Shown: positions 20,983-31,583, counted from the stretch's first letter. The stretch: 64,000 bases of DNA from Perspicuibacillus lycopersici (GCF_025660475.1 NZ_JAOUSF010000002.1:620001-684000), one strand, 5' to 3'. Numbers and translations are program-made. The notes: a model not told the origin generated them from the letters alone.

Positions 20983-23097
20983 TTACGAAACAAACGCTGT
21001 TTTTTCTCCACACACTGCCTTTTCTAATATTTCCGCTACATCATATGTTTTGACGGTATTTTCTACTTCTTTTGCCTTTGTTCCATCCGTTAGCATCGTT
21101 AAGCAATACGGACATCCAGAGCTAATCGTTGTTGGATTTACTTTTAATGCTTGCTCTGTGCGAGCAACATTGATTCGTTGACCCGTGTCCTCTTCCATCC
21201 ACATTAATCCTCCACCGGCTCCACAGCACATACCATTTTCTCGATTTCGCGCCATTTCTACCAGTTTTACTCCTTGAATAGATTGAAGAATTTCACGTGG
21301 TGGATCATATACCTCGTTATATCGACCTAAGTAGCAGGAGTCATGGAAGGTAATGACTTCATTTACTGCATGCACTGGTTTTAGTCTGCCTTGTTTCACA
21401 AGCTCAGCAAGGATTTCCGTATGATGATATACTTCTGCCGTTAATCCAAAGTCAGGATATTCATTTTTAAAAATATTGTATGCGTGCGGATCAATCGTCA
21501 CGATTTTTTTTACTTCATTTTTCTCAAACTCAGATATATTACTAGTAGCTAGCTCTTGGAATAAAAATTCGTTTCCTAATCGACGGGCGGTATCCCCAGA
21601 GTTTTTCTCCTTATTACCTAAAATTGCAAATGTAACACCAGCTTCATTTAAAAGCTTTGCAAAGGAAAGTGCGATTTTTTGACTGCGGCTATCAAAGGAT
21701 CCCATTGATCCAACCCAGAAGAGATATTCAAATTCCTCGCCTTTTTTCTTCATTTCTTTCACTGTTGGAATATAAACATCCTCCCGGAGGCTGCGCCAAT
21801 TTTCTTTTTCTTTACGATTTAACCCCCACGGATTACCTTGACGTTCAATGTTCTGCATTGCGCGCTGTGCATCTGGATTTACCTTACCTTCTGTTAATAC
21901 AAGGTATCTGCGTAAGTCAATTATTTTGTCGACATGCTCATTCATTACAGGGCATTGATCCTCACAGTTACGACAGGTCGTACATGCCCAAATTTCTTCC
22001 TCCGTAATGACCTCGCCAATTAAGCTCTTCGAATACAATGCAGTTGCTGCCGTTTCCTGCACTCCTTCTCCAGCAGCTTGCATTGCCAATTGGTTTCCGG
22101 TCGTATTGGCGAATAAAAATCCTGGCACCCACGGTTGTTTACTTGTGACTGCTGCACCGTAATTAGTTAAGTGATCACGCATTTTCACGATTAAATCCAT
22201 TGGAGATAACATTTTTCCTGTACCTGTTGCAGGACACATATTTGTGCACCGCCCACATTCGACACAGGCATATAAGTCTACTAGCTGTAGCTGGGAGAAA
22301 TCATCAATTTTTCCAACGCCAAAGGATTCCTTCGTTTCATCTTCAAAATCAATCTTTTGTAGCTTCCCGACTTTATCTGTCCGATGTAAAAATACATTTG
22401 CTGGCCCTGCAATTAAATGGGCATGCTTCGATTGTGGGACATATACTAAGAAGGCTAACAAAGTGACTAAATGGAGCCACCAAGCGATGTAAAAGACCGA
22501 AATGCTTGCGACCTCGCCCATCCAGGAGAATCCGATTGCAATCAAGGAGGCTATTGGCTCGGTCCATACTGGCTGGTGGTCATGCCAATTCATTGCCATC
22601 CCATTCCCAAGTAAAACCGAAAGCATAAGGCTCCCGATAAAAATTAATACTAGCCCATTTTTCAAACCTCGCTTTAACCGGACAAGCTTTTCAATATAAC
22701 GTCTATAAAACGCCCAGACTACTGCGACGAGAATAACAAAGGTGACGATTTCTTGAAAAAAGGTAAATGCCGGATACAATGGACCAAGCGGTAAATGGGA
22801 ACCCGGAACTAAGCCTTTCCAAATAAAATCAATCGCTCCAAATTGTACAAGGATAAATCCATAAAAAAACATTACATGGATCGTGCCGCTTTTCTTATCC
22901 TTCAGCAATTTCTTCTGCCCAAAGACATTTATCCATATTTTTTGTAGCCTTTGTTTCATATCTTGTTTAAATGCTTCTTTTCTGCCTAGCTTTATATAAG
23001 CTATTCTTGTTCGTATAAGATGAACAAATAGTGAAATTGCGTAAGCGATTACAATTACTGTCGCAATTGCATTAACCCAAAGTAGACCTTGCCCCAT
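20983..23097 (-). CDS. fadF: FadF-type iron-sulfur membrane oxidoreductase
   Basis: 704 residues. The N-terminus has about five or six membrane spans of the NarI-like cytochrome b type (residues about 1-240). The soluble part carries two 4Fe-4S motifs, CVECGRCTNMCP (about 279-290) and CTTCRNCEDQCP (about 377-388), and two CCG domains with CYLGRYNE, CCGAGGG and SGCPYC. By homology to FadF/YwjF it probably passes electrons from acyl-CoA dehydrogenase/ETF to the quinone pool. It is the first gene of the fatty acid operon, with promoter and FadR-like operator at 23183-23213. Confidence 0.92.
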   Translation of the reverse strand: MGQGLLWVNAIATVIVIAYAISLFVHLIRTRIAYIKLGRKEAFKQDMKQRLQKIWINVFGQKKLLKDKKSGTIHVMFFYGFILVQFGAIDFIWKGLVPGSHLPLGPLYPAFTFFQEIVTFVILVAVVWAFYRRYIEKLVRLKRGLKNGLVLIFIGSLMLSVLLGNGMAMNWHDHQPVWTEPIASLIAIGFSWMGEVASISVFYIAWWLHLVTLLAFLVYVPQSKHAHLIAGPANVFLHRTDKVGKLQKIDFEDETKESFGVGKIDDFSQLQLVDLYACVECGRCTNMCPATGTGKMLSPMDLIVKMRDHLTNYGAAVTSKQPWVPGFLFANTTGNQLAMQAAGEGVQETAATALYSKSLIGEVITEEEIWACTTCRNCEDQCPVMNEHVDKIIDLRRYLVLTEGKVNPDAQRAMQNIERQGNPWGLNRKEKENWRSLREDVYIPTVKEMKKKGEEFEYLFWVGSMGSFDSRSQKIALSFAKLLNEAGVTFAILGNKEKNSGDTARRLGNEFLFQELATSNISEFEKNEVKKIVTIDPHAYNIFKNEYPDFGLTAEVYHHTEILAELVKQGRLKPVHAVNEVITFHDSCYLGRYNEVYDPPREILQSIQGVKLVEMARNRENGMCCGAGGGLMWMEEDTGQRINVARTEQALKVNPTTISSGCPYCLTMLTDGTKAKEVENTVKTYDVAEILEKAVCGEKTAFVS

Positions 23098-23182
23098 ATG
23101 TTTTCCCCTCCATCAAATCAGTAATTTCAAAGTGTACCCCTTATTTGTCTCCACTGAATATGACATTCCTTACGTTATTCCT

Positions 23183-23213
23183 ATTATACAATAATGAATG
23201 AGCATTCAGTCAA
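23183..23213 (-). promoter_or_regulatory. fadF operon promoter with FadR-type operator
   Basis: TTGACT (23208-23213) and TATAAT (23183-23188) on the minus strand are 19 bp apart. Between and over them lies TGAATGAGCATTCAGTCA (23195-23212), fitting the FadR consensus TGAATGAMTANTCATTCA except at its M, T and one arm position. A bound repressor would cover the -35 and spacer, so repression relieved by long-chain acyl-CoA is the likely mode. Confidence 0.7.
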
Positions 23214-23365
23214 TATTTTTTATTAACTTTTTAAAAGATTCGTATAAAAGTATTTTTATTTACGCACAAACTGTTTTATTCTATTTTCTTTTCATTCCCC
23301 TTTGCATAACTATTTGGATACTGGAGAAAATATGAATTCAGAGATATAAAAAGGAGGAACCTCTT

Positions 23366-24568
23366 TTGCTGGTTCTCATTTGGATCGTACTTCTACTTAT
23401 TATTTTTGTTTTTCTTCTGTTTCTTGATTTGTATTTAGGAAGAAAAAGTCATCTGCGCAGCGTAAAAACTCATTCATTTCCATTACGTCATAGTGATGTA
23501 GAAATAATAATTAAAGGACCACTGCTTTTTGATAGAATTTTCCAAGATATTGAACGGGCACAGCACCATATTCACATGCTGTTTTATATTTTTCGAGACG
23601 ACTCCTTTGGACAAGAATTATTTTCACTGTTACAAAAAAAGGCAGCAGAAGGGGTAGAAATCCGAATTTTAATAGATTGGCTCGGTAGCATTGGCTTTCC
23701 TCGAAAGGTTATCAAGGATTTAAAACGGAAAGGAATTGATATTGCCTTCGGACATACGCCTAGCTTTCCTTATTTATTTTATAAGGTGCAAAGCCGAAAC
23801 CATCGGAAAATTACCATAATTGATGGGCAGATTGGCTATCTTGGGGGTTTTAATGTTGGAAAGGAATATGTTGATAAGGATCCGAAGCTTAGCCCTTGGC
23901 GCGATTGTCATGTTCGGATCACTGGTGAAGGTGTAGAGGATTTGCAGCTGCAATTTTTAACTGATTGGACCGAAGCGACTAAAAGACCTCCTGAACATGC
24001 GGATCAGCTATATCCACCATTACAAAAGGGACGGATACAGCATCAATTCGTATCCTTTGAAGGGGTTGGTTTGGAGGATAAGGTTTGTCAATTATTACAA
24101 AATGCCAAGAAAAAGGTTATAATCGGTTCCCCGTATTTTATTCCTGGAAAAAAAGCATTTACAGCATTAAAACAGACCATTAAACGGGGAGTAGAGGTAA
24201 CGCTTATCGTTCCAAAGGTGAGTGATCATTTATTAATTAAAGAGGCATCTTACCGCTATTTGCGGAAGCTTCTTTCGCTTGGGTGTGTAATCTATCAATA
24301 TCGTGAAGGATTTTATCACGCGAAGGTATTTATTATTGACGATGAAACTTGTTCTATTGGGACCGCCAATTTCGATAAACGGAGCTTCTATTTTAATCAT
24401 GAAATGAACAGTATTTTTTATGATTCCGAAATGGTCGATCATATGCTAAAAATTGCACATCTTGATATTTCAAAATCCAGCCGACTCCATAAAGAAGCAT
24501 TAAATAAACCGAATGCTTTCGAAAAAGTAAAGGAATGGATTGCGTTATTAGTATCTCCGTTTTTATAA
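23366..24568 (+). CDS. clsB: cardiolipin synthase / phospholipase D family protein
   Basis: Forms cardiolipin or a related phospholipid at the membrane. 400 residues with one hydrophobic anchor (about 1-22) and two HKD motifs: HRKITIID (His146, Lys148, Asp153) and HAKVFIIDDETCSIGTANFDKRS near residue 319. A single N-terminal anchor and this length fit YwjE (ClsB) of B. subtilis, which also lies next to fadF. The start is TTG with AAGGAGG upstream. Divergent from fadF. Confidence 0.9.
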   Translation: MLVLIWIVLLLIIFVFLLFLDLYLGRKSHLRSVKTHSFPLRHSDVEIIIKGPLLFDRIFQDIERAQHHIHMLFYIFRDDSFGQELFSLLQKKAAEGVEIRILIDWLGSIGFPRKVIKDLKRKGIDIAFGHTPSFPYLFYKVQSRNHRKITIIDGQIGYLGGFNVGKEYVDKDPKLSPWRDCHVRITGEGVEDLQLQFLTDWTEATKRPPEHADQLYPPLQKGRIQHQFVSFEGVGLEDKVCQLLQNAKKKVIIGSPYFIPGKKAFTALKQTIKRGVEVTLIVPKVSDHLLIKEASYRYLRKLLSLGCVIYQYREGFYHAKVFIIDDETCSIGTANFDKRSFYFNHEMNSIFYDSEMVDHMLKIAHLDISKSSRLHKEALNKPNAFEKVKEWIALLVSPFL

Positions 24569-24642
24569 AGAGGAAAGAATGGATTTGATGGAAAAGCCTC
24601 CACAGACTGAAATTTATGGTAATAATTTTTGGCATAAAGACC

Positions 24643-24680
24643 AAAAAATGAGAGATGGATATCCATTCTCTCATTTTTTT
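24643..24680. terminator. Bidirectional terminator between clsB and argS
   Basis: ATGAGAGATGGAT and ATCCATTCTCTCAT form a nearly perfect stem flanked by AAAAAA and TTTTTTT, serving the two convergent genes. Confidence 0.9.
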
Positions 24681-24687
24681 AATTTTA

Positions 24688-26358
24688 TTACATTTTTTCT
24701 GGTGCGTGTACCCCGATTAAAGATAGGGCATTTCTCAAGGTAATTTGTACCGATTTTACTAATGCTAGACGGACTTTTGATAATTCCATTTGTTCCTGAT
24801 CTAATACTTTCACTGCATTATAAAAGCTGTGGAAAGTAGATGCTAAATCATGAATGTAATTAGTAATTCGATGTGGTGTTCTTTTTACTGCTGCTTCGAC
24901 AATTGCTTGTGGAAATTCGCCTAGCTTTTTCAACAGCTCGAATTCTTTTTCTTCCCCAATTAAGGAAAGATCCTCATGATTCGTAAAGGAAATTCCTTGC
25001 TCTTCACTTTGGCGAAGAATGCTACAAATCCGTGCATGTGCATATTGTGCGTAATATACAGGATTTTCGTTCGATTGTGATACCGCTAAGTCTAAGTCGA
25101 AATCAAGATGGGTATCTGCACTTCTCATGGCAAAGAAATAACGTACCGCATCCAAGCCTACTTCTTCCACTAATTCCCGCATTGTCACAGCTTTACCTGT
25201 CCGCTTACTCATTTTCATTTTTTCGCCGTTTTTATATAAATGAACAAGCTGAATAATTTCTACCTCTAGATTGTTTGGATCAAATCCAAGTGCCTCCATC
25301 GCCGCCTTCATCCGAGGAATATAACCATGGTGGTCTGCACCCCAAATATTAATTACTTTGGAAAATCCTCTTTCAAATTTATCTTTATGATAGGCAATAT
25401 CTGGTGTTAAGTATGTGTAGCTGCCATCTTGTTTTTTTAATACCCGGTCCTTGTCATCTCCGAATGGCGTTGTTCGTAACCATACCGCTCCATCCTGTTC
25501 ATAAATATGACCGTTTTCCCGTAACACTTTTAGTGCTTCATCAATTTTGCCATTTTCATATAAAGAGGTTTCACTGTACCAAACGTCAAATGGTACACGG
25601 AAGTTTTCGAGATCGACTTTTAATTTTTCCATTTCATATTTCAAACCGTACGAACGGAAAAATTGATATCTTTCCTCTTCACTAGCATGGACATATTTAT
25701 CGCCATGCGCTGCCGCAAGAGTTTTTCCGATTTGGATAATATCTTCCCCATAATAGCCATCTGCAGGCATTTCTTTTTCATGGCCTAAAGCTTGGAAATA
25801 ACGCGCTTCTACCGATAATGCTAAATTATGAATTTGGTTTCCAGCATCATTAATATAATATTCGCGCGTTACATCGTAGCCTGCTGCTGCTAATACATTG
25901 GATAACGAATCTCCAACTGCTGCTCCACGTGCATGACCTAAATGTAGGTCCCCTGTTGGATTAGCCGAAACAAATTCGACTTGGATTTTTTCTTGTTGAC
26001 CAAAATTCGTTTTCCCATATTGGTCACCACTGTCTAAAATAGTCGAAATTAATTCCGTTAAATAGTGATTGTCCATATAGAAATTAATAAAGCCAGGTCC
26101 TGCAATTTCCATTTTTTCAACATATACTTCGCTGCCATTAATATGGTTTATTATTTCTTCTGCAATTTGTCGAGGTGCCTTCTTTGCAACGCGTGCTAAT
26201 TGCATGGCAATATTTGTAGAATAATCTCCATGTGCCTTGTCCTTTGGTGTTTCCAAAATAATCGAAGGGATTTGCGTTTCCTCAGCTAAATTTGCTTTCA
26301 ATACTGCATTTTTTATTTCATTTTTAAGCTTCTGCTGTAGTGATGCTACAATGTTCAT
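24688..26358 (-). CDS. argS: arginine--tRNA ligase
   Basis: Class I aminoacyl-tRNA synthetase, 556 residues. N-terminal Arg-tRNA additional domain (about 1-90), HLGH signature at 139-142 within [21 protein letters not shown] signature in [14 protein letters not shown], and a C-terminal DALR anticodon-binding domain ending [14 protein letters not shown]. The ATG overlaps the stop of the upstream DUF1934 gene by four bases, indicating translational coupling, the same arrangement as ywiB-argS in B. subtilis. Confidence 0.97.
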   Translation of the reverse strand: MNIVASLQQKLKNEIKNAVLKANLAEETQIPSIILETPKDKAHGDYSTNIAMQLARVAKKAPRQIAEEIINHINGSEVYVEKMEIAGPGFINFYMDNHYLTELISTILDSGDQYGKTNFGQQEKIQVEFVSANPTGDLHLGHARGAAVGDSLSNVLAAAGYDVTREYYINDAGNQIHNLALSVEARYFQALGHEKEMPADGYYGEDIIQIGKTLAAAHGDKYVHASEEERYQFFRSYGLKYEMEKLKVDLENFRVPFDVWYSETSLYENGKIDEALKVLRENGHIYEQDGAVWLRTTPFGDDKDRVLKKQDGSYTYLTPDIAYHKDKFERGFSKVINIWGADHHGYIPRMKAAMEALGFDPNNLEVEIIQLVHLYKNGEKMKMSKRTGKAVTMRELVEEVGLDAVRYFFAMRSADTHLDFDLDLAVSQSNENPVYYAQYAHARICSILRQSEEQGISFTNHEDLSLIGEEKEFELLKKLGEFPQAIVEAAVKRTPHRITNYIHDLASTFHSFYNAVKVLDQEQMELSKVRLALVKSVQITLRNALSLIGVHAPEKM

Positions 26359-26795
26359 CCAATAGTATCCTCCTTAAATTTGAAAGACAGCTGGTAGGTG
26401 CCAACTTCCATTTGCTCCATAAATAAATAATATTTTATATCTAAAGTTCCTTGCTTCTGTTCACTATCCCATCGAAATTTTAACCTCTGGGTATTCGTTG
26501 TCAGCAATAAAGTACCAATATCTGTTTTGTAAGAACCACCTTTATCCTCATCTAAATGGAAGGCTAATCGCATATTGAGTGCACCTTTTCGGATAATTTG
26601 TGATCCACCTTGCTCGCTAAATTTGATTACTGTATGTACATTACCGGTTTCTAATACTTCATCGTAGATTAAATAACTCGTATTTCCCTTTTGATAATAT
26701 TGACCAAATACAATTAATTCAAAAGTATCTAATTCTCCATTTTGTGTTATTTTTGTTTGTAGCTCTATTTTGACTGGAGTCCCAGCTGTTGTCAC
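26355..26795 (-). CDS. DUF1934 (YwiB) beta-barrel protein
   Basis: 146 residues of alternating hydrophobic strands ([67 protein letters not shown]), as expected for this calycin-like family. GTG start with a weak GGATGTGGG site. Biochemical role unknown. It is coupled to argS by a four-base overlap, a conserved pairing in Bacillaceae. Confidence 0.85.
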   Translation of the reverse strand: MTTAGTPVKIELQTKITQNGELDTFELIVFGQYYQKGNTSYLIYDEVLETGNVHTVIKFSEQGGSQIIRKGALNMRLAFHLDEDKGGSYKTDIGTLLLTTNTQRLKFRWDSEQKQGTLDIKYYLFMEQMEVGTYQLSFKFKEDTIG

Positions 26796-27080
26796 GTTCC
26801 CACATCCTTATGAAATAACAGTGAAGATTCTTGCAAAACCTATATTTTTCGGTCTTATTTCCAATCTCGTTTTCCATGCTTGTACTCACATTTATATAAT
26901 ATACCATTTTTTTATCATTTTAAGGAACATTTATTGTTTCGACAATACTATCATTAAAATCAACCTTTCGCTAATGAAAATTTGCTTACCTTTACATTCA
27001 TTCTTTCGCCAAAGCTTGTCTGTAGGAAATTCCTTAACAGAACAAATGCTACTAAATGATAGCTTTCGTAACGGTCGTAC

Positions 27081-27118
27081 AAAAAAAATAGCAACCGGTA
27101 TGATGAACCGATTGCTCC
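27081..27118 (-). terminator. Terminator of speE
   Basis: AGCAATCGGT and ACCGGTTGCT pair around TCATCAT, with a T8 run following on the minus strand, just after the speE stop. No agmatinase gene follows, unlike speE-speB of B. subtilis. The rest of the gap to the DUF1934 gene shows no gene. Confidence 0.88.
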
Positions 27119-27132
27119 TATTTAGTTTTGCG

Positions 27133-27966
27133 TTACTCTCCAATAATATCTTTTACAAATTTTGGCAAAACAAAGGCTGCAAAATGAAGCTCTTTTGTAT
27201 AATATTTTGTTTCTAATTCCGTAAAGCGAGATTCGTCTACCTTTAAAGGATCATATTTTTTCGATCCTATCGTAAATGTCCATAAACCACTTGGGTATGT
27301 GGGAATATTTGCAGTATAAAGATGGGTGATTGGGAAAATTTCTTTTACATCCCGGAATACATTTTGAATTAAATCTGCTTTAAACCAAGGATTATCTGTT
27401 TGCGCAACAAAGATGCCATCTTCCTTTAAGGCTTTAGCGATTCCTGCATAAAATCCTTTCGTAAATAAATTGACTGCTGGCCCTACTGGCTCTGTCGAAT
27501 CTACGATTATCACATCATATTCGTTTTCACTATTCGCTATATGCATAAATCCATCATCAACTTGTACATTAACGCGTGGATCGTCTAATTTCCCAGCAAT
27601 TTCTGGTAGAAATTTTTTCGAGTACTCAATAACCTTTCCGTCAATATCTACTAGGACTGCCTTTTGGACGCTTGGATGCTTAATTACCTCCCGAATGACG
27701 CCACCATCGCCACCACCGACAACAAGTATTTTCTCCGGATGCGGATGGGTGAATAACGGTACGTGGGAAACCATTTCATGATAGACAAATTCATCGCGAA
27801 CTGTCGTCATTACCATTCCATCTAATAAAAGCATATTACCCCATTCTTCTGTTTCCACCATATCTAGTTTTTGAAATTCGGTTTGTTCCGTATGTAAGGT
27901 TTGATTGACTCTTATAGTAATTCCAAAATGCTCGGTTTGTTTTTCGGTAAACCAAAGCTCGCTCAT
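27133..27966 (-). CDS. speE: spermidine synthase (aminopropyltransferase)
   Basis: Transfers aminopropyl from decarboxylated SAM to putrescine. 277 residues; N-terminal strand domain ([10 protein letters not shown]), SAM-fold motif GGGDGG at 84-89, acidic ligand VDIDG, and the catalytic Asp156 in [10 protein letters not shown]. Start ATG with AGAGGGATATG. Divergent from pbpG as in B. subtilis. The decarboxylated SAM it needs would come from SpeD at 42171-43004. Confidence 0.95.
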   Translation of the reverse strand: MSELWFTEKQTEHFGITIRVNQTLHTEQTEFQKLDMVETEEWGNMLLLDGMVMTTVRDEFVYHEMVSHVPLFTHPHPEKILVVGGGDGGVIREVIKHPSVQKAVLVDIDGKVIEYSKKFLPEIAGKLDDPRVNVQVDDGFMHIANSENEYDVIIVDSTEPVGPAVNLFTKGFYAGIAKALKEDGIFVAQTDNPWFKADLIQNVFRDVKEIFPITHLYTANIPTYPSGLWTFTIGSKKYDPLKVDESRFTELETKYYTKELHFAAFVLPKFVKDIIGE

Positions 27967-28179
27967 TTCATATCCCTCTTTCTATCACTTTTTTTTAGTA
28001 TGCCCGATTTGATTCTTGTCTATCGGTTTTCCCTTGAAAAGATATTTACCTTTTGTATTTATTACAACATTTTTTTATGTTTTAGGTTTAAAGCTGTTTA
28101 CTGTTTCCCATAATGGTAAGAAGGAGCCGTGCGAAATTTCATCTTTTGAGAATATACTTCATAAAGGAGGTTTGTCCTC

Positions 28180-30264
28180 TTGGAATTATCAACGAACCAA
28201 CATTTTAAACAGACAGTAAAAATGGTCCGAGAACTTTTATTTTGGTGCAGCTGTGCCGTAATTTTACTGTTCCTTTGTGTTATCGGAATCTATACTGCCG
28301 CGCGGATTGCCGGCCCCCCTCCAATCGAAGTTCCCCAGTCATCGATTTATTATGCTGCGGATGAAACGATTATTGGCGAGAGTAATAGTGGTGGTGAAAA
28401 ACGCTACTGGGTAAATCTCCAGGATATTTCCCCATTTTTAATTAATGCAACGATTGCAATTGAGGACCAACGATTTTATCGCCATATCGGCTTTGATGTG
28501 AAAAGAATTGCTGGGGCTATTGTTGCGGACATTAAAGCATTTGCAAAAGTACAAGGTGCTAGTACAATTTCTCAGCAATATGCGCGCAACTTATTTTTAA
28601 GTCCGGAAAAAACTTGGCAGCGCAAGTTAAAGGAAGCCTTTTATACGATTCGCTTGGAAGCAAATTATTCTAAGGAGGAAATTTTAGAAGGCTATTTAAA
28701 TACGATTTATTATGGTCATGGAGCATACGGTGTAGAAGCTGCAAGTCAATATTATTTTGGCAAAAGTGCAAAGGACGTAACGTTAAGTGAGGCAGCACTA
28801 TTAGCAGCAGCTCCAAAGGGACCAAGTAGCTTTTCTCCCTTCAATTCTTGGGAAAAAGCAAAGCACCGCCAGGAAGTTATTTTATCAGAAATGGTAAAGC
28901 AAGGATTTATTAGTGAAGATGCTGCCACTGAAGCAAAAAAGGCAGCGATTACATTAGTAGGAAATACAAATATGCAACAACGTAATATCGCTCCTTATTT
29001 TCAGGATGTGGTTCATGCACAATTAAAAAATGAGCTTGGTTTAGATGAACGAACCATCTCATTAGGTGGCTTACGTGTTTATACTACACTTAATCCAAAT
29101 ATGCAAAAAATTGCGGAGGAGACACTGGCAAATACAGTTGCTGAGGAGTCGCTTATCCAAGCAGCATTTATTGCTATGGATCCTAAAACCGGCTATGTTC
29201 AAGCGTTAATCGGTGGTCGAGATTATCAGGAAAGTAGCTATAACCGTGCCATCCAGGCATCTCGGCAGCCTGGATCAACAATAAAGCCAATTCTTTATTA
29301 TGCCGCTCTTGAAAAGGGATTCACTCCAACTAGTAAGTTTCGCAGTGAAGAAACTACCTTTACATTTGACGACGGTAGAGAAGAATACACACCACAAAAT
29401 TTCAACTATAAATACGCCAATGATGACATTACGATGGCACAAGCATTGGCATTATCCGATAATGTATTTGCCGTAAAAACCCATTTATATTTAGGTACCG
29501 AAACATTAGTAGCGTATGCTAAACGTTTTGGAATAGAGTCTAAGCAAGAACAAGTCCCATCTCTAGCATTAGGTACCTCTGGTGTACAAGTTGTGGAAAT
29601 GGCCAATGCCTATAGCATGCTAGCCAATGGTGGAAAAAGCGTCGAGCCAATTTTTATTACGAAGGTTGTCGCTCGTGATGGTGAGGTTATTTATGAAAAA
29701 GAAGAACAGCATGAGCAGGTGCTTGATCCAGATACCACTTTCGTATTAACCCATATGATGACGGGAATATTTGATGATAGCTTAAACGGCTACGCAAATG
29801 TAACCGGGCATAATATTATTTCGAAAACAACCCGCCCATATGCAGGTAAGTCGGGATCTACCAACACCGATAGCTGGATGATTGGTTTTACACCTGATCT
29901 CGTTTCTGCTGTTTGGACTGGTTATGATAAAGGGAAAGCTATCACATTACCGACGGAAAAAACATATGCAAAGAATATTTGGGTGGATTTCATGGAAAAA
30001 GCCTTAAAGGATAAGCCAATTCGTCCATTTAAACCAACTAAAAATGTCGTTGGTGTCAATGTAAATCCAGAAAGTGGGTTACTTGCAACAGAGGATTGCC
30101 CAGTGAAACGCTATATGTATTTCATAAAAGGAACAGAGCCGACCGAATACTGTAGTGCACCTAACAATACGAACGAAACAACACCAGATCATACAGAACA
30201 ACCAATAGAAAAAAATCAAGAGAAGCCTTGGTACAAGCGCATCTTTGATTGGTTATCAGAATAA
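28180..30264 (+). CDS. pbpG: class A penicillin-binding protein (PBP2d type)
   Basis: Bifunctional peptidoglycan glycosyltransferase and transpeptidase. 694 residues; one membrane anchor (about 20-40), GT51 domain with catalytic EDQRFYRH (Glu95) and QGASTISQQYARNLFL, then transpeptidase domain with Ser366 in GSTIK, SDN (426-428) and KSG (557-559). Start TTG with AAAGGAGG nine bases upstream (28163-28170). In B. subtilis the homologue next to speE is made in the forespore and works in spore wall synthesis; the same role is inferred here. I found no clear sigma-F or sigma-G promoter. Confidence 0.93.
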   Translation: MELSTNQHFKQTVKMVRELLFWCSCAVILLFLCVIGIYTAARIAGPPPIEVPQSSIYYAADETIIGESNSGGEKRYWVNLQDISPFLINATIAIEDQRFYRHIGFDVKRIAGAIVADIKAFAKVQGASTISQQYARNLFLSPEKTWQRKLKEAFYTIRLEANYSKEEILEGYLNTIYYGHGAYGVEAASQYYFGKSAKDVTLSEAALLAAAPKGPSSFSPFNSWEKAKHRQEVILSEMVKQGFISEDAATEAKKAAITLVGNTNMQQRNIAPYFQDVVHAQLKNELGLDERTISLGGLRVYTTLNPNMQKIAEETLANTVAEESLIQAAFIAMDPKTGYVQALIGGRDYQESSYNRAIQASRQPGSTIKPILYYAALEKGFTPTSKFRSEETTFTFDDGREEYTPQNFNYKYANDDITMAQALALSDNVFAVKTHLYLGTETLVAYAKRFGIESKQEQVPSLALGTSGVQVVEMANAYSMLANGGKSVEPIFITKVVARDGEVIYEKEEQHEQVLDPDTTFVLTHMMTGIFDDSLNGYANVTGHNIISKTTRPYAGKSGSTNTDSWMIGFTPDLVSAVWTGYDKGKAITLPTEKTYAKNIWVDFMEKALKDKPIRPFKPTKNVVGVNVNPESGLLATEDCPVKRYMYFIKGTEPTEYCSAPNNTNETTPDHTEQPIEKNQEKPWYKRIFDWLSE

Positions 30265-30278
30265 GACTAACACTTCAT

Positions 30279-30335
30279 CAAAAGAGCTTGGGGCATGGCA
30301 GGGAAGATTATCCCTGCTGTCCTCAAGCTCTTTTC
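30279..30335. terminator. Bidirectional terminator between pbpG and ywhD
   Basis: AAAAGAGCTTG pairs with CAAGCTCTTTT, and inside it GCAGGGA pairs with TCCCTGC around a short loop. The long stem has A and T runs at its ends between convergent genes. Confidence 0.9.
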
Positions 30336-30341
30336 CATTAT

Positions 30342-30863
30342 TTATTCCGCACCTAAATCTTGTTTTAATTTATCACTAGAACGATCCCATATTCCACGAT
30401 CATGATTTTTCAGAAAATCTGCAAGCACCGCTTTCGAGGATTCGTCCATATGCTCGACCATAATATGCCCTTTTAATGATTTATCCATTTTATTTACATG
30501 TTCTGGAAATGACTTATATCCACGACGAATGGAGCGATCTACTGTTAGCTCACATGCTGTCACCCCGTAATAAAATGGGCCAGATTCCTTCCGCTCAATA
30601 GTTACCCATACAAGCCAATATGGTTTGCCATTCGGGACTTCCTCTTTTGTTTTTAAAAATTTGATCCCTCGCTCTACCTGGCTTCGCGCATGCATCGCAC
30701 CAATGTCAACAAATGCTGTCTTTTCCTGTACATCAACAAAAACAGGTGAAACATTTTCTAAATTCAGTACCCCAACACCGAATCCTTTATGGCCATCGGT
30801 TGGATCATTTTTAATAATATTAAAATTAACGGTTTTCTTCTCTTTTTCCTTATTTTCTTCCAT
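30342..30863 (-). CDS. ywhD: YwhD family protein
   Basis: 173 residues, matching YwhD of B. subtilis in NIIKNDPTDGHKGFGVGVLNLENVSPVF, GAMHARS and GKPYWLVWVTIERK blocks. The biochemical function is not known to me. The ATG at 30863 has AAGGAGG nine bases upstream; the in-frame ATG at 30887 lacks a site. It lies 45 bp after ywhC and is likely co-transcribed with it. Confidence 0.85.
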   Translation of the reverse strand: MEENKEKEKKTVNFNIIKNDPTDGHKGFGVGVLNLENVSPVFVDVQEKTAFVDIGAMHARSQVERGIKFLKTKEEVPNGKPYWLVWVTIERKESGPFYYGVTACELTVDRSIRRGYKSFPEHVNKMDKSLKGHIMVEHMDESSKAVLADFLKNHDRGIWDRSSDKLKQDLGAE

Positions 30864-30908
30864 CGATACAAAGACCTCCTTACCCATCTATGGAAATCAA
30901 CTTACTAA

Positions 30909-31583
30909 TTAAAATAGTAATCCTAAAAATCCCGATACAAGCTGAAAGATTATGTATACTCCTGTATCTAGTATTGGCCCAACTGTCATATTATATAGCG
31001 GGTCTACAACAACTAATATTAGAAAAATAATGAGCCCATATGTTTCAAATTGGGACATCTTTGCACGAACATCATTCGAAACTAAGTCTTGAATAATCCG
31101 GTACCCATCTAAAGGTGGCAATGGAAGTAAATTGAATACACAAAGAATGGCATTTAAATACATAAAGTAAAAGCTAAAATCATATAACATCTGACCTGCC
31201 GTACCACTAAGGCCGATTGCCAACGTAATCGATTGAAGGATTCCACCAATGAATGCCAATAATAAATTGCTCAGTGGACCTGCAATCGAAACAAGCACGC
31301 CAGCTAAGCGCGGATTTTTAAAATGATAACGGTTGACTGGGACAGGGCGAGCCCATCCAAAACCTGCAATTAATAGCAAAATCGTCCCAATCGGATCTAA
31401 ATGAACCGCAGGATTTAATGTCAGTCTTCCTTGATTTTTTGCCGTAGGATCGCCAAATTTATAAGCGACATAGGCATGGGCAAATTCATGGACAGTAAAA
31501 GCGACAATTAAGGTGATAATTACGTACGGGAGGACATCTAAAGGAAATGCTAAAAAACTAAATAAAGTATCAAAAAACTCCAT
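30909..31583 (-). CDS. ywhC: site-2 protease-type membrane metallopeptidase (M50)
   Basis: Multi-span membrane protein of 224 residues with zinc motif HEFAH (His32, Glu33, His36) in the second hydrophobic segment and the second ligand site NLLPLPPLDGYRI near residue 160. It belongs to the compact YwhC/Rip-type group without PDZ domain. Substrate unknown. ATG with AGGAG upstream. Grouped with ywhD and the tautomerase gene as in B. subtilis. Confidence 0.9.
   Translation of the reverse strand: MEFFDTLFSFLAFPLDVLPYVIITLIVAFTVHEFAHAYVAYKFGDPTAKNQGRLTLNPAVHLDPIGTILLLIAGFGWARPVPVNRYHFKNPRLAGVLVSIAGPLSNLLLAFIGGILQSITLAIGLSGTAGQMLYDFSFYFMYLNAILCVFNLLPLPPLDGYRIIQDLVSNDVRAKMSQFETYGLIIFLILVVVDPLYNMTVGPILDTGVYIIFQLVSGFLGLLF

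Noticed and set aside
20706-21011. A 101-codon minus-strand frame between fadF and mmgA
   Set aside because: It overlaps the end of fadF in another frame, lacks a ribosome-binding site and covers the cre site; no protein-like pattern.
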